From assembly GCF_023243115.1 (NCBI RefSeq), contig NZ_CP085081.1, forward strand, positions 4,847,256-4,911,255: DNA of 64,000 nucleotides. Direction: 5' to 3'. This document shows, one piece after another, positions 35,692-45,030 of this stretch. The position numbers and the translations under genes are program-made. A model generated the notes under the pieces. The model made no database searches and had not been told where the DNA came from. It saw only the letters and a program-made list of their open reading frames with translations. This stretch comes from Sediminicoccus sp. KRV36. GTDB lineage: Bacteria > Pseudomonadota > Alphaproteobacteria > Acetobacterales > Acetobacteraceae. Position 1 is the first letter of the stretch. Every line of letters begins with the position of its first letter.

Positions 35692-36408
35692 ATGCGCCCA
35701 TCCGGCCGCGCCCCCGACGCCCTGCGCTCCATCTCGATCGAGACGGGAATCGCCAAGCATGCCGAAGGCTCCTGCCTGATCCGCATGGGCAACACCGAGG
35801 TGCTTTGCGCCGCGAGCCTGGAGGCGCGCGTGCCGCCCTTCATGCGCAACCAGGGGCTGGGCTGGGTGACCGCCGAATACGGCATGCTGCCGCGCGCCAC
35901 GCATACCCGTGGTGACCGCGAGGCAGCGCGCGGCAAGCAATCCGGCCGCACCCAGGAAATCCAGCGCCTGATCGGCCGTTCCTTGCGCGCCGTGACGGAC
36001 CGCAAAGCGATGGGCGAGATGACCGTGACCCTCGATTGCGACGTGATCAACGCCGATGCCGGGACGCGCTGCGCCGCCATCACCGGCGCCTGGGTGGCAC
36101 TGCATCTGGCCTTCCAGCACGCCATGCGAAACAACATCATGAGCGCCATCCCGCTGCGCGACCACGTGGCCGCCATCTCCTGCGGCATCGCGAATGGCGA
36201 GGCCATCCTCGACCTCGACTACGCCGAGGACAGCACGGCCGATGCGGATGCGAATTTCGTCCTCGCCGGCAATGGCAACCTGATCGAGGTGCAGGCCACG
36301 GCCGAGGGCGCGCCGTTCAGCGAGGCGCAATTCCTCGCCATGCTCGACATGGCGCGCGATGGCGTGGCGCAGCTGGTGGCCGCCCAGAAGGCCGCGGTCG
36401 GCCTTTGA
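35692..36408 (+). CDS. rph: Ribonuclease PH
   Basis: A 238-residue phosphate-dependent exoribonuclease that trims tRNA 3' ends. Family sequence is clear: [19 protein letters not shown] at the start, [59 protein letters not shown] (the phosphate-binding arginines) and [20 protein letters not shown]. The start at 35692 matches the conserved N-terminus; ATG-like starts upstream lack it. The stop overlaps the rdgB TTG start, giving a coupled rph-rdgB pair as in many alphaproteobacteria. Confidence 0.97.
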   Translation: MRPSGRAPDALRSISIETGIAKHAEGSCLIRMGNTEVLCAASLEARVPPFMRNQGLGWVTAEYGMLPRATHTRGDREAARGKQSGRTQEIQRLIGRSLRAVTDRKAMGEMTVTLDCDVINADAGTRCAAITGAWVALHLAFQHAMRNNIMSAIPLRDHVAAISCGIANGEAILDLDYAEDSTADADANFVLAGNGNLIEVQATAEGAPFSEAQFLAMLDMARDGVAQLVAAQKAAVGL

Positions 36409-37013
36409 GGCGACTGGCGCCGGGCCGGCTGGTCCTTGCCAGCCACAATGCGGGCAAGCTGCGCGAATTCTCCGCGTTGCTGGCCCCGCACGGCCTGGAC
36501 CTGATCTCGGCCGGCGCGCTCGGCCTGGCTGAGCCCGCCGAGACGGGCACCAGCTTCATCGAGAACGCCACCATCAAGGCGCTGGCCGCCGCGCGTGCGA
36601 CCGGGCTGGCGGCCCTGGCGGATGACAGCGGCCTGGCGGTGGCCGCCCTGGGGGGGGCACCCGGCGTCTATACGGCGGATTGGGCGATGCGGCCCGATGG
36701 CTCCCGCGACTATGCCGCCGCCATGGCGCGCATCGCCGCACTCGACCAGAGTGCCCGCCGCCGCTGCGCCTTTGTCGCGGTGCTGGTGCTGGCCTGGCCG
36801 GATGGGCACACCGAGAGCGTCGAGGGCAACTGCGCGGGCCATTGGGTGAACCCGCCGCGCGGCACAGAGGGCTTCGGCTACGACCCGATGTTCATTCCCG
36901 ATGGCGAGGTGCTGACCTTCGGCGAGATGACGCCGGCGCAGAAGGCCCGGCACAGCCATCGCGCCCGGGCTTTCGCCGCACTGGCCGAAGGCTGCCTGAC
37001 CAGCGGCGGCTGA
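36405..37013 (+). CDS. rdgB: XTP/dITP pyrophosphatase (RdgB/HAM1)
   Basis: A 202-residue enzyme that removes non-canonical purine nucleotides (ITP, XTP and deoxy forms) from the pool. Marks are [14 protein letters not shown] near the start, [25 protein letters not shown], and [13 protein letters not shown]. The best start is a TTG at 36405 that shares bases with the rph stop (TTGA) and gives a family-length N-terminus; no ATG or GTG lies in a suitable place. A 9-bp GC-rich hairpin follows the gene. Confidence 0.94.
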   Translation: MRRLAPGRLVLASHNAGKLREFSALLAPHGLDLISAGALGLAEPAETGTSFIENATIKALAAARATGLAALADDSGLAVAALGGAPGVYTADWAMRPDGSRDYAAAMARIAALDQSARRRCAFVAVLVLAWPDGHTESVEGNCAGHWVNPPRGTEGFGYDPMFIPDGEVLTFGEMTPAQKARHSHRARAFAALAEGCLTSGG

Positions 37014-37038
37014 AACCCGCCGCCACGCGAAGCAACGC

Positions 37039-37070
37039 CGGGGCCGGAAGAGATACTCCCCCCGGCCCCG
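37039..37070. terminator. GC-rich hairpin between convergent rdgB and Tim44-like genes
   Basis: A perfect 9-base stem, CGGGGCCGG (37039-37047) and CCGGCCCCG (37062-37070), with a 14-base loop lies between two converging genes. There is no T-run on either side, so it is a likely bidirectional end of transcription or mRNA stabiliser and not a classic intrinsic terminator. Confidence 0.55.
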
Positions 37071-37078
37071 CGCGCCGT

Positions 37079-38050
37079 CTACTTCGTCTGCTGGATCGCG
37101 CTCAGCAGCCAGGGGCCGCCCTGCACGCGCACGAAGGTCCAGAGCTCGGTATTCTCGGTGCGGGCATGGGCATCGCCCTCCGTCACCGCGCCGGTCTTCA
37201 CATCGCGCGTGACATCCACAAGGCTCATGCGCATGGCGACGGTCGCGAAATCGCGCGGGCCTTCGTTCCATGCCTCGGCCAGATCGCCCTGTTCGAGCTT
37301 CACGTCACGCGTTTCGTTCTTCCAGCCACGCTCGGCCAGGGCCGCGTAGTCGTCGCGGAAATACTGCACCATCTCGGGTGTGGCGAGGCGCGAGAGGGCG
37401 GCGAGATCCTCACGCGACCAGGCGGCGTTGATGTCGATCAGGTTGCGCTCAAACGCCTGGAAATCCGACGCCTGGATGCCGATTTCATCCACCGGCTGCG
37501 CGGCGCCGCGGCCCATGCCGCCACCCAGCATGGCGTTGCGCGGCGCGTCCTGCTGCTCGCGCATCATGGCGTTCGGCATGCCGGCCGGCGCCGGCTTCTG
37601 CCGGAAGCGGCGGAACAGCGCCATGGCGAGGAACACGAGGCCGGCGATGATCGCCAGCTGGAACAGGAAGCCCATGAAGCCGGCGAGGCTGCCCAGGCCC
37701 GAGAAGAAGCCGCCACCCGCCAGCAGGCCGAACAGGCCGGCGCCGAGCAGGCCGCCCATGAGGCCAGCCATCATCGGGTTGCGCGAGAAGAAGCCGCCGG
37801 CTGCCGGGGCAGCCGCCGGCGCGCGCGCGCCCGGGGCGCCCGCCGTGGCCGGGGTGCCGGGTTGCGTCGCGGTGCGCTCCATCGGGCGCGCCTGCTGCGG
37901 CGCGGTGTTGGTCGCGGGCGGCGCCTGATAGGTCCGCGCGCCACGGCTGCCGGAGGAGGAACGTCCACCCGGTGCGGCCTCGGCCAGGGCCGGCGCCAGC
38001 ACGAAGGCGGCGGCGGCCAAAAGGGTCAGAAAGCGTGCAGTGCGACGCAT
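37079..38050 (-). CDS. Tim44-like domain protein, membrane-anchored
   Basis: A 323-residue protein with signal sequence (MRRTARFLTLLAAAAFVLAP), a Ser/Gly/Ala/Pro-rich stretch, a glycine-rich double hydrophobic region (about 95-150, GGLLGAGLFGLLAGGGFFSG and FLFQLAIIAGLVFLAMALF) and a C-terminal Tim44 domain (DFQAFERNLIDINAAWSREDLAALSRLATPEM; ending with WTFVRV and WLLSAIQ). The Tim44 domain is an NTF2-like fold; bacterial members bind to membranes and their role is mostly unknown. It ends against the convergent rdgB with a hairpin between. Confidence 0.87.
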   Translation of the reverse strand: MRRTARFLTLLAAAAFVLAPALAEAAPGGRSSSGSRGARTYQAPPATNTAPQQARPMERTATQPGTPATAGAPGARAPAAAPAAGGFFSRNPMMAGLMGGLLGAGLFGLLAGGGFFSGLGSLAGFMGFLFQLAIIAGLVFLAMALFRRFRQKPAPAGMPNAMMREQQDAPRNAMLGGGMGRGAAQPVDEIGIQASDFQAFERNLIDINAAWSREDLAALSRLATPEMVQYFRDDYAALAERGWKNETRDVKLEQGDLAEAWNEGPRDFATVAMRMSLVDVTRDVKTGAVTEGDAHARTENTELWTFVRVQGGPWLLSAIQQTK

Positions 38051-38161
38051 GATGTTGACGACTCCCGAAGCAAACCTGTCTTGGACGCAATATAGGGGCA
38101 ATGCGTCGGGATTGCGAGGTTCTTCCGCAAAATCCATTCTGCGCCCTTCAGGCAGGAGGCG

Positions 38162-39757
38162 ATGATGGGCTGGCACAAGCATTTGGCGGGGGCGGCCCTG
38201 GCTGTTTCCATGGCCCTTCCGGCAGTGGCGCAGACGCCGCCGCCGCGCGTTTTCCGCATGGCGACCAGCGTGGATGCGGCCACGCTGGACCCGCACGCCA
38301 CCAATGCACTGTTCACCTTCCTCGTCGTCAGCCAAGTCTATGAGAGCCTGACCCATCGCGGTGATGACCTGCGGGTGCATCCCGGCCTCGCCACCGCCTG
38401 GCGGCAAACCGAGCCGACGCGCTGGCGCTTCACCTTGCGCGCCGGCGTGAAATTCGCCGGCGGCGAGGATTTCACCGCCGATGACGTGGTCTTCAGCATC
38501 ACCCGCGCCCTGGCGCCGACCAGCAACTACGGCATCTTCGTGGACACCGTGGTCCGCGCCGAGGCAGTGGATGACACCACGGTGGACATCGTCACCCGCG
38601 TCCCCGACGCGGTGATCCCGGACAAGATGACGCGCATCCTCATCATGGATCGCGGCTGGTCCGAGGCCAATCGCAGCACCGTCCCGCAGAACTTCGCCCA
38701 GCGCGAGGAATTGCCGGCCGTGCGCATGGCGAATGGCACCGGCCCCTTCATGATCCGCTCGCGCGAGGTGGATCAGCGCACCATCATGGTGCGCAACCCC
38801 AGTTGGTGGGGCACCGCCGCCGGCATCGCCCCGGCCGGGAACATCACCGAATACCACCACATCACCCTGACCTCGGACGCGACGCGCGTCGCTGCCCTGC
38901 TCTCGGGCGAGGTGGATATGGTGCATGTGGTGCCGGTGCAGGATGTGGCCCGCATCCGCGCCAATCCGCGGCTGCGCGTGCTGGAAGGGCAGGAGAATCG
39001 CACCGTCTGGCTCGGCTTCCGCCAGGATGTGGATGAACTCCCCGGCAGCGACGTGCGCGGCCGTAATCCCTTCAAGGATCTGCGCGTCCGCCAGGCCGTG
39101 GCCCATGCGATTGACGTGGAGGCGCTGCGCCGCGCCACCCTGCGCGGCCAGGCGGTGCCGACCGGCTCGATGTGGACGCAATTCGTCAATGGCTGGGACC
39201 AGGGGACCGATGCCCGCCTGCCGCTGGACCGGGACCGCGCCCGGCGCCTGCTGGCGGAAGCGGGCTATCCGCAGGGCTTCTCCGTGCCACTGGATTGCCC
39301 TGTGGGCACCTATGACGAAGCCTGCCAGGCCGTCGCCGCCATGCTCAACCAGGTGGGCATCCGCGTGACGCTTGCCCTGCACCCGAACGCCGTCTTCACC
39401 CAGCGCATCCGCCGGCAGGAAACCGCCTTCTACGCCCTCTCCTGGGGGGTGCCGACCTTTGATGCGAGCTATACGCTCCGCGCCATCATGGCCTCCCGCG
39501 CCATTGGCGGTTCGGCCAGCTGGAACATGGGCGGCTATTCCAACCCGGCCTTCGACGCGCTGATCCCGCGCATCGATGCCGAGGGCGACCCGGCCGCCCG
39601 CCGTGCCCTGATGGTGGAAGCGCATCGGCTGCACAATGCCGATCTGGGCCATGTGCCGCTGTATCACATGATGATTCCCTGGGCGCATCGCCAGGGCATC
39701 GCCATGCAGCACCGCGCCGACAACCAGTTCCAGATCCGCGACATCAAGGTGGATTGA
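38162..39757 (+). CDS. Peptide/nickel-type ABC transporter substrate-binding protein
   Basis: A 531-residue periplasmic binding protein (SBP family 5) with signal peptide (GWHKHLAGAALAVSMALPAVAQ). Family blocks are ATSVDAATLDPHATNA, VYESLTHRGDDL, the FTADDVVFSI stretch and the NPFKDLRVRQAVAHAID block that closes the second lobe. It probably binds short peptides or similar compounds. No permease or ATPase genes are adjacent; the next gene is a cupin that starts on its last base, so the partner ABC genes must lie elsewhere. AGGAGG precedes the start; ATG at 38165 is also possible. Confidence 0.9.
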   Translation: MMGWHKHLAGAALAVSMALPAVAQTPPPRVFRMATSVDAATLDPHATNALFTFLVVSQVYESLTHRGDDLRVHPGLATAWRQTEPTRWRFTLRAGVKFAGGEDFTADDVVFSITRALAPTSNYGIFVDTVVRAEAVDDTTVDIVTRVPDAVIPDKMTRILIMDRGWSEANRSTVPQNFAQREELPAVRMANGTGPFMIRSREVDQRTIMVRNPSWWGTAAGIAPAGNITEYHHITLTSDATRVAALLSGEVDMVHVVPVQDVARIRANPRLRVLEGQENRTVWLGFRQDVDELPGSDVRGRNPFKDLRVRQAVAHAIDVEALRRATLRGQAVPTGSMWTQFVNGWDQGTDARLPLDRDRARRLLAEAGYPQGFSVPLDCPVGTYDEACQAVAAMLNQVGIRVTLALHPNAVFTQRIRRQETAFYALSWGVPTFDASYTLRAIMASRAIGGSASWNMGGYSNPAFDALIPRIDAEGDPAARRALMVEAHRLHNADLGHVPLYHMMIPWAHRQGIAMQHRADNQFQIRDIKVD

Positions 39758-40218
39758 TGCCGGGCCTTCCATTGATGCCGGGGCTGCCACGACACGCCGC
39801 CGGCGCGGTCATCAAGCGCGCGGGCGACCTCCAGGGCTTCCGCATCGCGGCGGGGGACCAGAATTACTTCGCCTGCCTGCTGGATCCCATCGCGGACGGG
39901 GCGAAGTTCACGCTGGTGGTGGAAATCTTCACCCCCGGCGGCGCCACGCCGCCCAACACCCACCGCGCCGCGCAGGAGGCCTTCCTCGTGCTGCGCGGCA
40001 ACGGCCGCGCGCGGGCCGGCGATGCCTGGATGGAAATCGGCCCCGGCGACACGCTGATGCTGCCACCCGGCACGGAGCATGTGGTCGAGAATACCGGCAC
40101 GGGGAAACTCTATTGCCTGACGCTGATGGTGCCGGATGAGGATTTCGCCGCGCTGATCCGCGGTGGCATCCCGGTCACGCTGGATGCCGAGGATCTGGCG
40201 GTCCTGGGCGGGAGGTAG
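39757..40218 (+). CDS. Cupin-domain protein
   Basis: A 153-residue single-domain beta-barrel protein. The cupin motifs are GGATPPNTHRAAQEAFLVLRG (first, with His and Glu metal ligands) and GDTLMLPPGTEHVVENTG (second, with His). This can be an enzyme or a small-molecule binding protein; the substrate is unknown. The ATG shares a base with the stop of the binding protein gene (TGATG), so the two are translationally coupled. A second in-frame ATG at 39775 is a possible start. Confidence 0.85.
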   Translation: MPGLPLMPGLPRHAAGAVIKRAGDLQGFRIAAGDQNYFACLLDPIADGAKFTLVVEIFTPGGATPPNTHRAAQEAFLVLRGNGRARAGDAWMEIGPGDTLMLPPGTEHVVENTGTGKLYCLTLMVPDEDFAALIRGGIPVTLDAEDLAVLGGR

Positions 40219-40276
40219 CCCAGGCCGGTTGCCCTCCGGGCATCCCGGGCCGCATCGCGGCGTGGCGGATGGTGCC

Positions 40277-41806
40277 CTACCGCGCCGCCTCCAGCTCCGT
40301 CAGCAGCCGCCGCCCTGCCGCGTCGTTCAGGCCCAGGGCGAAGGCCTGGCGCAGCGCGGCAATCGCCTCCGCCCGGCGGCCAAGCTCGGACAGCGCCACA
40401 CCGCGCCCCAGATGCAGCTCCGGCACGCCGGCGGTGAGCACCAGCGCCTCGTCATAGGCTTCCAGCGCGGCGGACCATTGGCCCAGCCGGCCCAGCAGCT
40501 CGGCGCGGACATGGTGCGGGCGGTGATCCGTGGCATCGAGCGCGATGGCCCGCGCCAGGGCTTCCATCGCATCGGGCTCGCGCCCCATCGCCGCCAGGGC
40601 CTGGCCGCGCCCGGTATGGCCATCGGCCAGATGCGGCGCGAGGCGCAAGGCCGTGTCGAAGGCGGCCAGGGCAGCCACATCCTCGCGCTGGCGCAGCAGG
40701 GCATGCCCCACCGCCGCATGGGCCGGCGCGTAGGAGGGGTCCAGCGCGACCGCCCGGCGGGCCACGGCCGCGGCCTCGGCCAGGCGGCCCATGAAGCGCA
40801 GGATATGCGCCTCCTCCGTCAGCCCGTCCGGGTCGTCGTCATCCAGGCGCTGTGCTTCCCGCGCCGCGGCCAGCGCCTCCTCGAAGCGGCCCAATTCCCG
40901 CAACAGGACGGCGGAGGAGAGATGCGCCCAGGCCGAAGCTGGATCGAGGGCGAGGCCCTGGCGCTGCGCCAGCAAGGCGCCCTCCCGGTCCCCCAGGGCA
41001 CGCAGGGCCAGCGCCCGGCCGTAATGCCCGGCGGCGCGGCCTGGCTGCTGCTCGACCATCGGGTTCAGGATATCCAGCGCGTCATCCGCCCGGCCGGACC
41101 GCACGAGGGAGCGCGCAATCAGGAAGTCAATCGTCGCGTCGGCTTCGGGATCCTCCGTCCGGCGGCGCAGCAGGATCAGCCGGTCCCGGATATCCTGTTC
41201 CTCGGCATCGGATTCGGCGATGTACCAGGCGTAGAGCCGGGGTGCCACGGCGCGCCAGACTTCGGGCGCCGCGCGCAGCAGCAGCGCATCCGCCCCATCG
41301 CCGACCGGCCCTTCCACATCGGCGATGACGCCATGCCCGGCCATGCGCATGCGAAAGCGCATGCGGTCCCCGGTGACGATGATCTCGCCTGAAAGCTTGC
41401 GCTGGGGCCAGCCGAGCAGGTTGCGCACCAGGGCCGCCAGGCCGCGCAGCGAAAGCCCGGCGGCGGGAATGTTGAGATCCGGCTCCGAGCCTTCGAGCTC
41501 GGCCGAGGGGCGGTGCATCGTCTCGGTGCGCACGGCATGGGCCGTGGCGTTGATCGCGTCCAGCAGGCGGTGCGCGGCAACGGCGCCCGTCAGCCCGGTA
41601 TCCGACAGCGAGGATGGCACCGAGATCTCGGAGACCTCGATCGGCTCGCGCGCGGCTTCGCGCATCACCATGAAAATGGCGAGGCCGGCGAAGATCAGCG
41701 GCAAGGTGCCGGTGGCGAAGTCCCAGCCACGCCGCGCCAGGTTCCAGCCGCGCCGGATCAGGCTGGGCGGCCGCTCGGCTTCGGCCGGATTCTCGTCACT
41801 GTCCAT
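40277..41806 (-). CDS. TPR-repeat protein with N-terminal membrane anchor
   Basis: A 509-residue protein. One membrane helix lies at about residues 30-50 (TGTLPLIFAGLAIFMVM), followed by an unassigned domain of about 150 residues (SEPDLNIPAAGLSLRGLAA; KLSGEIIVTGDRMRFRMRM). Next come about seven tetratricopeptide repeats (for example AHLSSAVLLRELGRFEEALAA and GRGQALAAMGREPDAMEALA). The anchor and domain order suggest a periplasmic scaffold. The start at 41806 avoids an unlikely leader; the frame opens to 41860. Its promoter region lies between it and the TRAP genes, which run in the same direction. Confidence 0.82.
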   Translation of the reverse strand: MDSDENPAEAERPPSLIRRGWNLARRGWDFATGTLPLIFAGLAIFMVMREAAREPIEVSEISVPSSLSDTGLTGAVAAHRLLDAINATAHAVRTETMHRPSAELEGSEPDLNIPAAGLSLRGLAALVRNLLGWPQRKLSGEIIVTGDRMRFRMRMAGHGVIADVEGPVGDGADALLLRAAPEVWRAVAPRLYAWYIAESDAEEQDIRDRLILLRRRTEDPEADATIDFLIARSLVRSGRADDALDILNPMVEQQPGRAAGHYGRALALRALGDREGALLAQRQGLALDPASAWAHLSSAVLLRELGRFEEALAAAREAQRLDDDDPDGLTEEAHILRFMGRLAEAAAVARRAVALDPSYAPAHAAVGHALLRQREDVAALAAFDTALRLAPHLADGHTGRGQALAAMGREPDAMEALARAIALDATDHRPHHVRAELLGRLGQWSAALEAYDEALVLTAGVPELHLGRGVALSELGRRAEAIAALRQAFALGLNDAAGRRLLTELEAAR

Positions 41807-41826
41807 GCCGCTACAGCAGCCCGCAT

Positions 41827-43842
41827 TCAGGCCGCTTGCAAGCGGCCCCGCCGGGCCCATTGCAGCCCGAGCAGCACGGCCCCCAGGGCGAGGCCGACCC
41901 AGTGCGGCGCCGGGATGCTATCCGCCGCGACGACCTCGATGATCGCGGGGAACACCATCAGCAGCCCGGCCAGCGCCATGATCCAACGCTCCAGCGCATT
42001 CATCGCCGTGATGGCGAAGCCCTGGCAGCCCGAGGAGAGCGCGGCGAGGCCAAGTGTCGCGAAGAAGATCTGCTGGGCCACATCCATCCAGTCCATGCCC
42101 GGCAGCATGTTCAGCAGCAGGCCGACGCCCTGCGGGTCGGTCACGAAGACGAAGGGCAGCACGAAGGCGGGCAGCGTGTATTTCCAGGCCATCAGCGTGG
42201 TCCGGTAGGGGCCGGCCCCCGTGATGGCCGCGGCCGCGAAGGGCGAGAGGGCGGTGGGCGGGGACACCTCGCTCAGCACCGCGTAGTAGAAGACGAACAT
42301 ATGCGCCGCGTAGTCCGGCACGCCGAGCTTCATCAGCGCCGGTGCCGCCACCACGGCGCAGATGATGTAGCTGGCCGTGACCGGCACCGCGAGGCCGACG
42401 ACCCAGACGATCAGCGCCGTGTAGATCGCCGTGATGATGAGCGAGCCACCCGCCGCCTGGATCGCGATATCGCTGAATTTCAGGCCAAGTCCGGTCAGCG
42501 TGATGGCGCCGACGATGATGCCGGCGCAGGCGCAGGTGGCGGCGATGCTGATCGCCTGCTCGGACCCCAGGGCCAGGGTGCGGATCAGCTTCATCGGGTA
42601 GAGCGCATGCTCGCGCGAGAGGAAGGAGAGGGCCACGGCCAGCGCCATGGCGTAGAGCACCGAGAGTGTTGCCGAATAACCCATGCCCATGAAGACGATG
42701 ATCGCGATCAGGCTGCTGAAATGATACCAGCCGCGCTTGAACATGGCACCGACGCGCTCCACCGGCATCGGCTCGTCATCCTTGCCGCCACCCGCCGCGC
42801 GGATGCGGCGCTGGTCCAGCTCCACCATGAACAGCAGCGAGGCGTAGAAGAGGCAGGTGGGGATCACCGCCATCAGCAGCACGTCGAGGTAGGAGATCTT
42901 GAGATACTCGGCGATCAGGAAGGCCGCGGCCCCCATGATGGGGGGTGAGATGATGGCGCCCAGGCCACCCGCCGCCAGCAGCCCGCCCGCATCATGCGGC
43001 GTGTAGCCGACGCGCTTCATCATCGGCCAGGCGACGGTGCCGATGGTGACCGTGGTCGCGACACCCGAGCCCGAGGGCCCGCCCAGCAGGAAGGCGCTGA
43101 GCACCACCGTCCGCCCCGCCGAGGAGGGCTTGCCGCCCGTCGCCGCGAAGGAGAAATCCACGAAATACTTGCCTGCACCCGTGGCGCCCAGGATCGCGCC
43201 GTAGATGGTGAACAGGATGATCAGCGTGGCGCTGACATCCACCGCCGTGCCGAAGATGCCCTCCAGCGTGATGGAAATATGCGGGATCAGGCGTTCGGCG
43301 TCATAGCCGCGATGCGTCCAGGGCGCGGGCAGGTGATTGCCGAAAAACGCATAAAGCAGGAAGGCGATGGCAACGACGGGCATGATCCAGCCGGTGCAAC
43401 GCCGCGTGACTTCCAGTACGAGCGCGATCAGCAGCCAGCCGACGATGATGTCCATCGGCTCGGGGTAGATGATGCGGTCCTGCAGATCATCGCCACCGGA
43501 AATCAGATACCAGGTGACGTAGAGGGCGGCCGCGATCAGCGCCCAGTCCCAGGGCAGGAAACGGTCCCGGAAGCGGCGCGCCACGGGAAACAGGAAGAAG
43601 CCCAGCACCATGGTGAAGCCGACATGGGCAAAGCGCAGCACCGTCGTCGGCACGATGGACCAGGCGGCCCAGAGGTGAAACAGCGACATGGCCAGCGCGA
43701 GCCCGACCGCCACCACGCCCAGCGCGCCGGTGAAGCGGTTCAGCACCCCCTCCTCGGATTCGATCAGCCTCTCGACACGGGCCGCGGTGGCTGCATCCAT
43801 CGAGGCGGGGTCGATATCGGGGGGGAGGGAGCTGTGGGACAT
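41827..43842 (-). CDS. TRAP transporter permease, fused 4TM/12TM form
   Basis: A 671-residue polytopic membrane protein in which the small (DctQ-like) and large (DctM-like) TRAP subunits are one chain, as is usual for TAXI-type TRAP systems (TIGR02123). The large half shows GGKPSSAGRTVVLSAFLLGGP, GSGVATTVTIGTVAWPMM and LAAGGLGAIISPPIMGAAAF. Transport would be driven by an ion gradient, with the binding protein encoded just upstream on the same strand. The substrate is not evident. A strong hairpin lies in the 72-bp gap between the two genes. Confidence 0.93.
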   Translation of the reverse strand: MSHSSLPPDIDPASMDAATAARVERLIESEEGVLNRFTGALGVVAVGLALAMSLFHLWAAWSIVPTTVLRFAHVGFTMVLGFFLFPVARRFRDRFLPWDWALIAAALYVTWYLISGGDDLQDRIIYPEPMDIIVGWLLIALVLEVTRRCTGWIMPVVAIAFLLYAFFGNHLPAPWTHRGYDAERLIPHISITLEGIFGTAVDVSATLIILFTIYGAILGATGAGKYFVDFSFAATGGKPSSAGRTVVLSAFLLGGPSGSGVATTVTIGTVAWPMMKRVGYTPHDAGGLLAAGGLGAIISPPIMGAAAFLIAEYLKISYLDVLLMAVIPTCLFYASLLFMVELDQRRIRAAGGGKDDEPMPVERVGAMFKRGWYHFSSLIAIIVFMGMGYSATLSVLYAMALAVALSFLSREHALYPMKLIRTLALGSEQAISIAATCACAGIIVGAITLTGLGLKFSDIAIQAAGGSLIITAIYTALIVWVVGLAVPVTASYIICAVVAAPALMKLGVPDYAAHMFVFYYAVLSEVSPPTALSPFAAAAITGAGPYRTTLMAWKYTLPAFVLPFVFVTDPQGVGLLLNMLPGMDWMDVAQQIFFATLGLAALSSGCQGFAITAMNALERWIMALAGLLMVFPAIIEVVAADSIPAPHWVGLALGAVLLGLQWARRGRLQAA

Positions 43843-43867
43843 GGCGAAAACTCTCGCGAAATGAGAA

Positions 43868-43893
43868 GCGGCCGGGTGGTGCCACCCGGCCGC
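43868..43893 (-). terminator. Strong hairpin between TAXI binding protein and permease genes
   Basis: GCGGCCGGGT and ACCCGGCCGC form a perfect stem of at least ten GC-rich pairs around a short loop, placed after the binding-protein stop and before the permease start. No T-run follows. In transport operons such hairpins partly stop transcription or protect the upstream mRNA, giving more binding protein than permease. Confidence 0.6.
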
Positions 43894-43914
43894 GATCCAG
43901 ACCAGTGTAAGGCG

Positions 43915-44901
43915 TCAGCCGAGGGTGGCGCCCGCCGTGCGCCAGAAGGCTTCCGCCGCCGGGTGCCAGGGCACGCCCGCGGCGGCCGTCTTCTGCTGCG
44001 CCAGCGTGAAGTCCCGTGCGGCGGAATGCACCCGCGCCCAATCCTCGCGATTGGTCCAGAGGATGTTCAGGATCTGCTGCACCAGTGCGGGCGGCGTATC
44101 TTCCCGCACGGCCAGGATATTGGCGACGGAGAGCTGCTTGTTCTCCGTGGTCTGGCCCGGATAGGTGCCGGCCGGAATGCTTTCGGCGAAATAGACCGGG
44201 CCGTGTTCCCGCACGATCGGGTCCAGCGCATCGGCATGGTCAATCAGCGCGAGCGTGGTGCCGGGCGTGGCGGCAAGGTCGGTGATGGCGCTGGTCGGCA
44301 CGCCGGAGACGAAGAAATAGGCATCAATCTTGCCATCGCGGATGGCATTGGTGCTTTCGGCGGGGGAAAGCCGCTCACGGCCGCGGAAATCGGTGGCGAC
44401 GTTCAGGCCGGCGGCGGCGATCAGGCGCAGGGCGAACAGCTCGGTCGCGGAAGCCGGCGCGCCGGTGGAAATGCGCTTGCCCTTGAGGTCCGCCATGCTG
44501 CGGATGTTGCGGTCCGCCGTCGTCACCACCTGCATGCGGTTGGTGTAGAGCACGGCGATGGCGCGCGTCGGCACCACGCGGCCGCGGAAGGGGCCGGCGC
44601 CGCGAATGCTGTCCACAGCCGCATCCACCTGGCCAAAGACCAGCTGCGCGCGGGACGCGCCCAGCAGCTGGAAATTCGCGGTGGAACCGGCGGTGACCTC
44701 GGCCGTGGCGGAAACGCCGGGGATGCCGCGCGTGAGATAATTCGCGAGCGCACCGCCCAGCGGATAATAGACGCCACCGGTGGTTCCGGTGGCGATGGCG
44801 ATCTGCTGCGCGGCCTGGGCCAAGGCCGGCCCGGATGCCTGCGAGGCGCCGAGCAGGCCAAGACCGGCGCCCATTGCGCCACGGCGTGAGATTTGGATCA
44901 T
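43915..44901 (-). CDS. TAXI-family TRAP transporter solute-binding protein
   Basis: A 328-residue periplasmic protein with a Tat-like signal (SRRGAMGAGLGLLGASQ). TAXI family blocks are IATGTTGGVYYPLGGALAN, SATAEVTAGSTANFQLL and DLKGKRISTGAPASATEL. It should deliver its ligand to the fused TRAP permease encoded immediately downstream. The ligand is not known for most TAXI systems. A good ribosome binding site (GGAGG) precedes the start at 44901. Confidence 0.93.
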   Translation of the reverse strand: MIQISRRGAMGAGLGLLGASQASGPALAQAAQQIAIATGTTGGVYYPLGGALANYLTRGIPGVSATAEVTAGSTANFQLLGASRAQLVFGQVDAAVDSIRGAGPFRGRVVPTRAIAVLYTNRMQVVTTADRNIRSMADLKGKRISTGAPASATELFALRLIAAAGLNVATDFRGRERLSPAESTNAIRDGKIDAYFFVSGVPTSAITDLAATPGTTLALIDHADALDPIVREHGPVYFAESIPAGTYPGQTTENKQLSVANILAVREDTPPALVQQILNILWTNREDWARVHSAARDFTLAQQKTAAAGVPWHPAAEAFWRTAGATLG

Positions 44902-45030
44902 GGGTTTCCTCCGACGAAATGTTTTCTGGCCTTTGAGATAAGGGAAGTGCCGTCACAGGCAAAGGGGTTGCGTTGCCTCAATGCGGTGCCCGTCGCCCCC
45001 GCGCTATCCAGGCGGCAAGGAGGACCCAGC

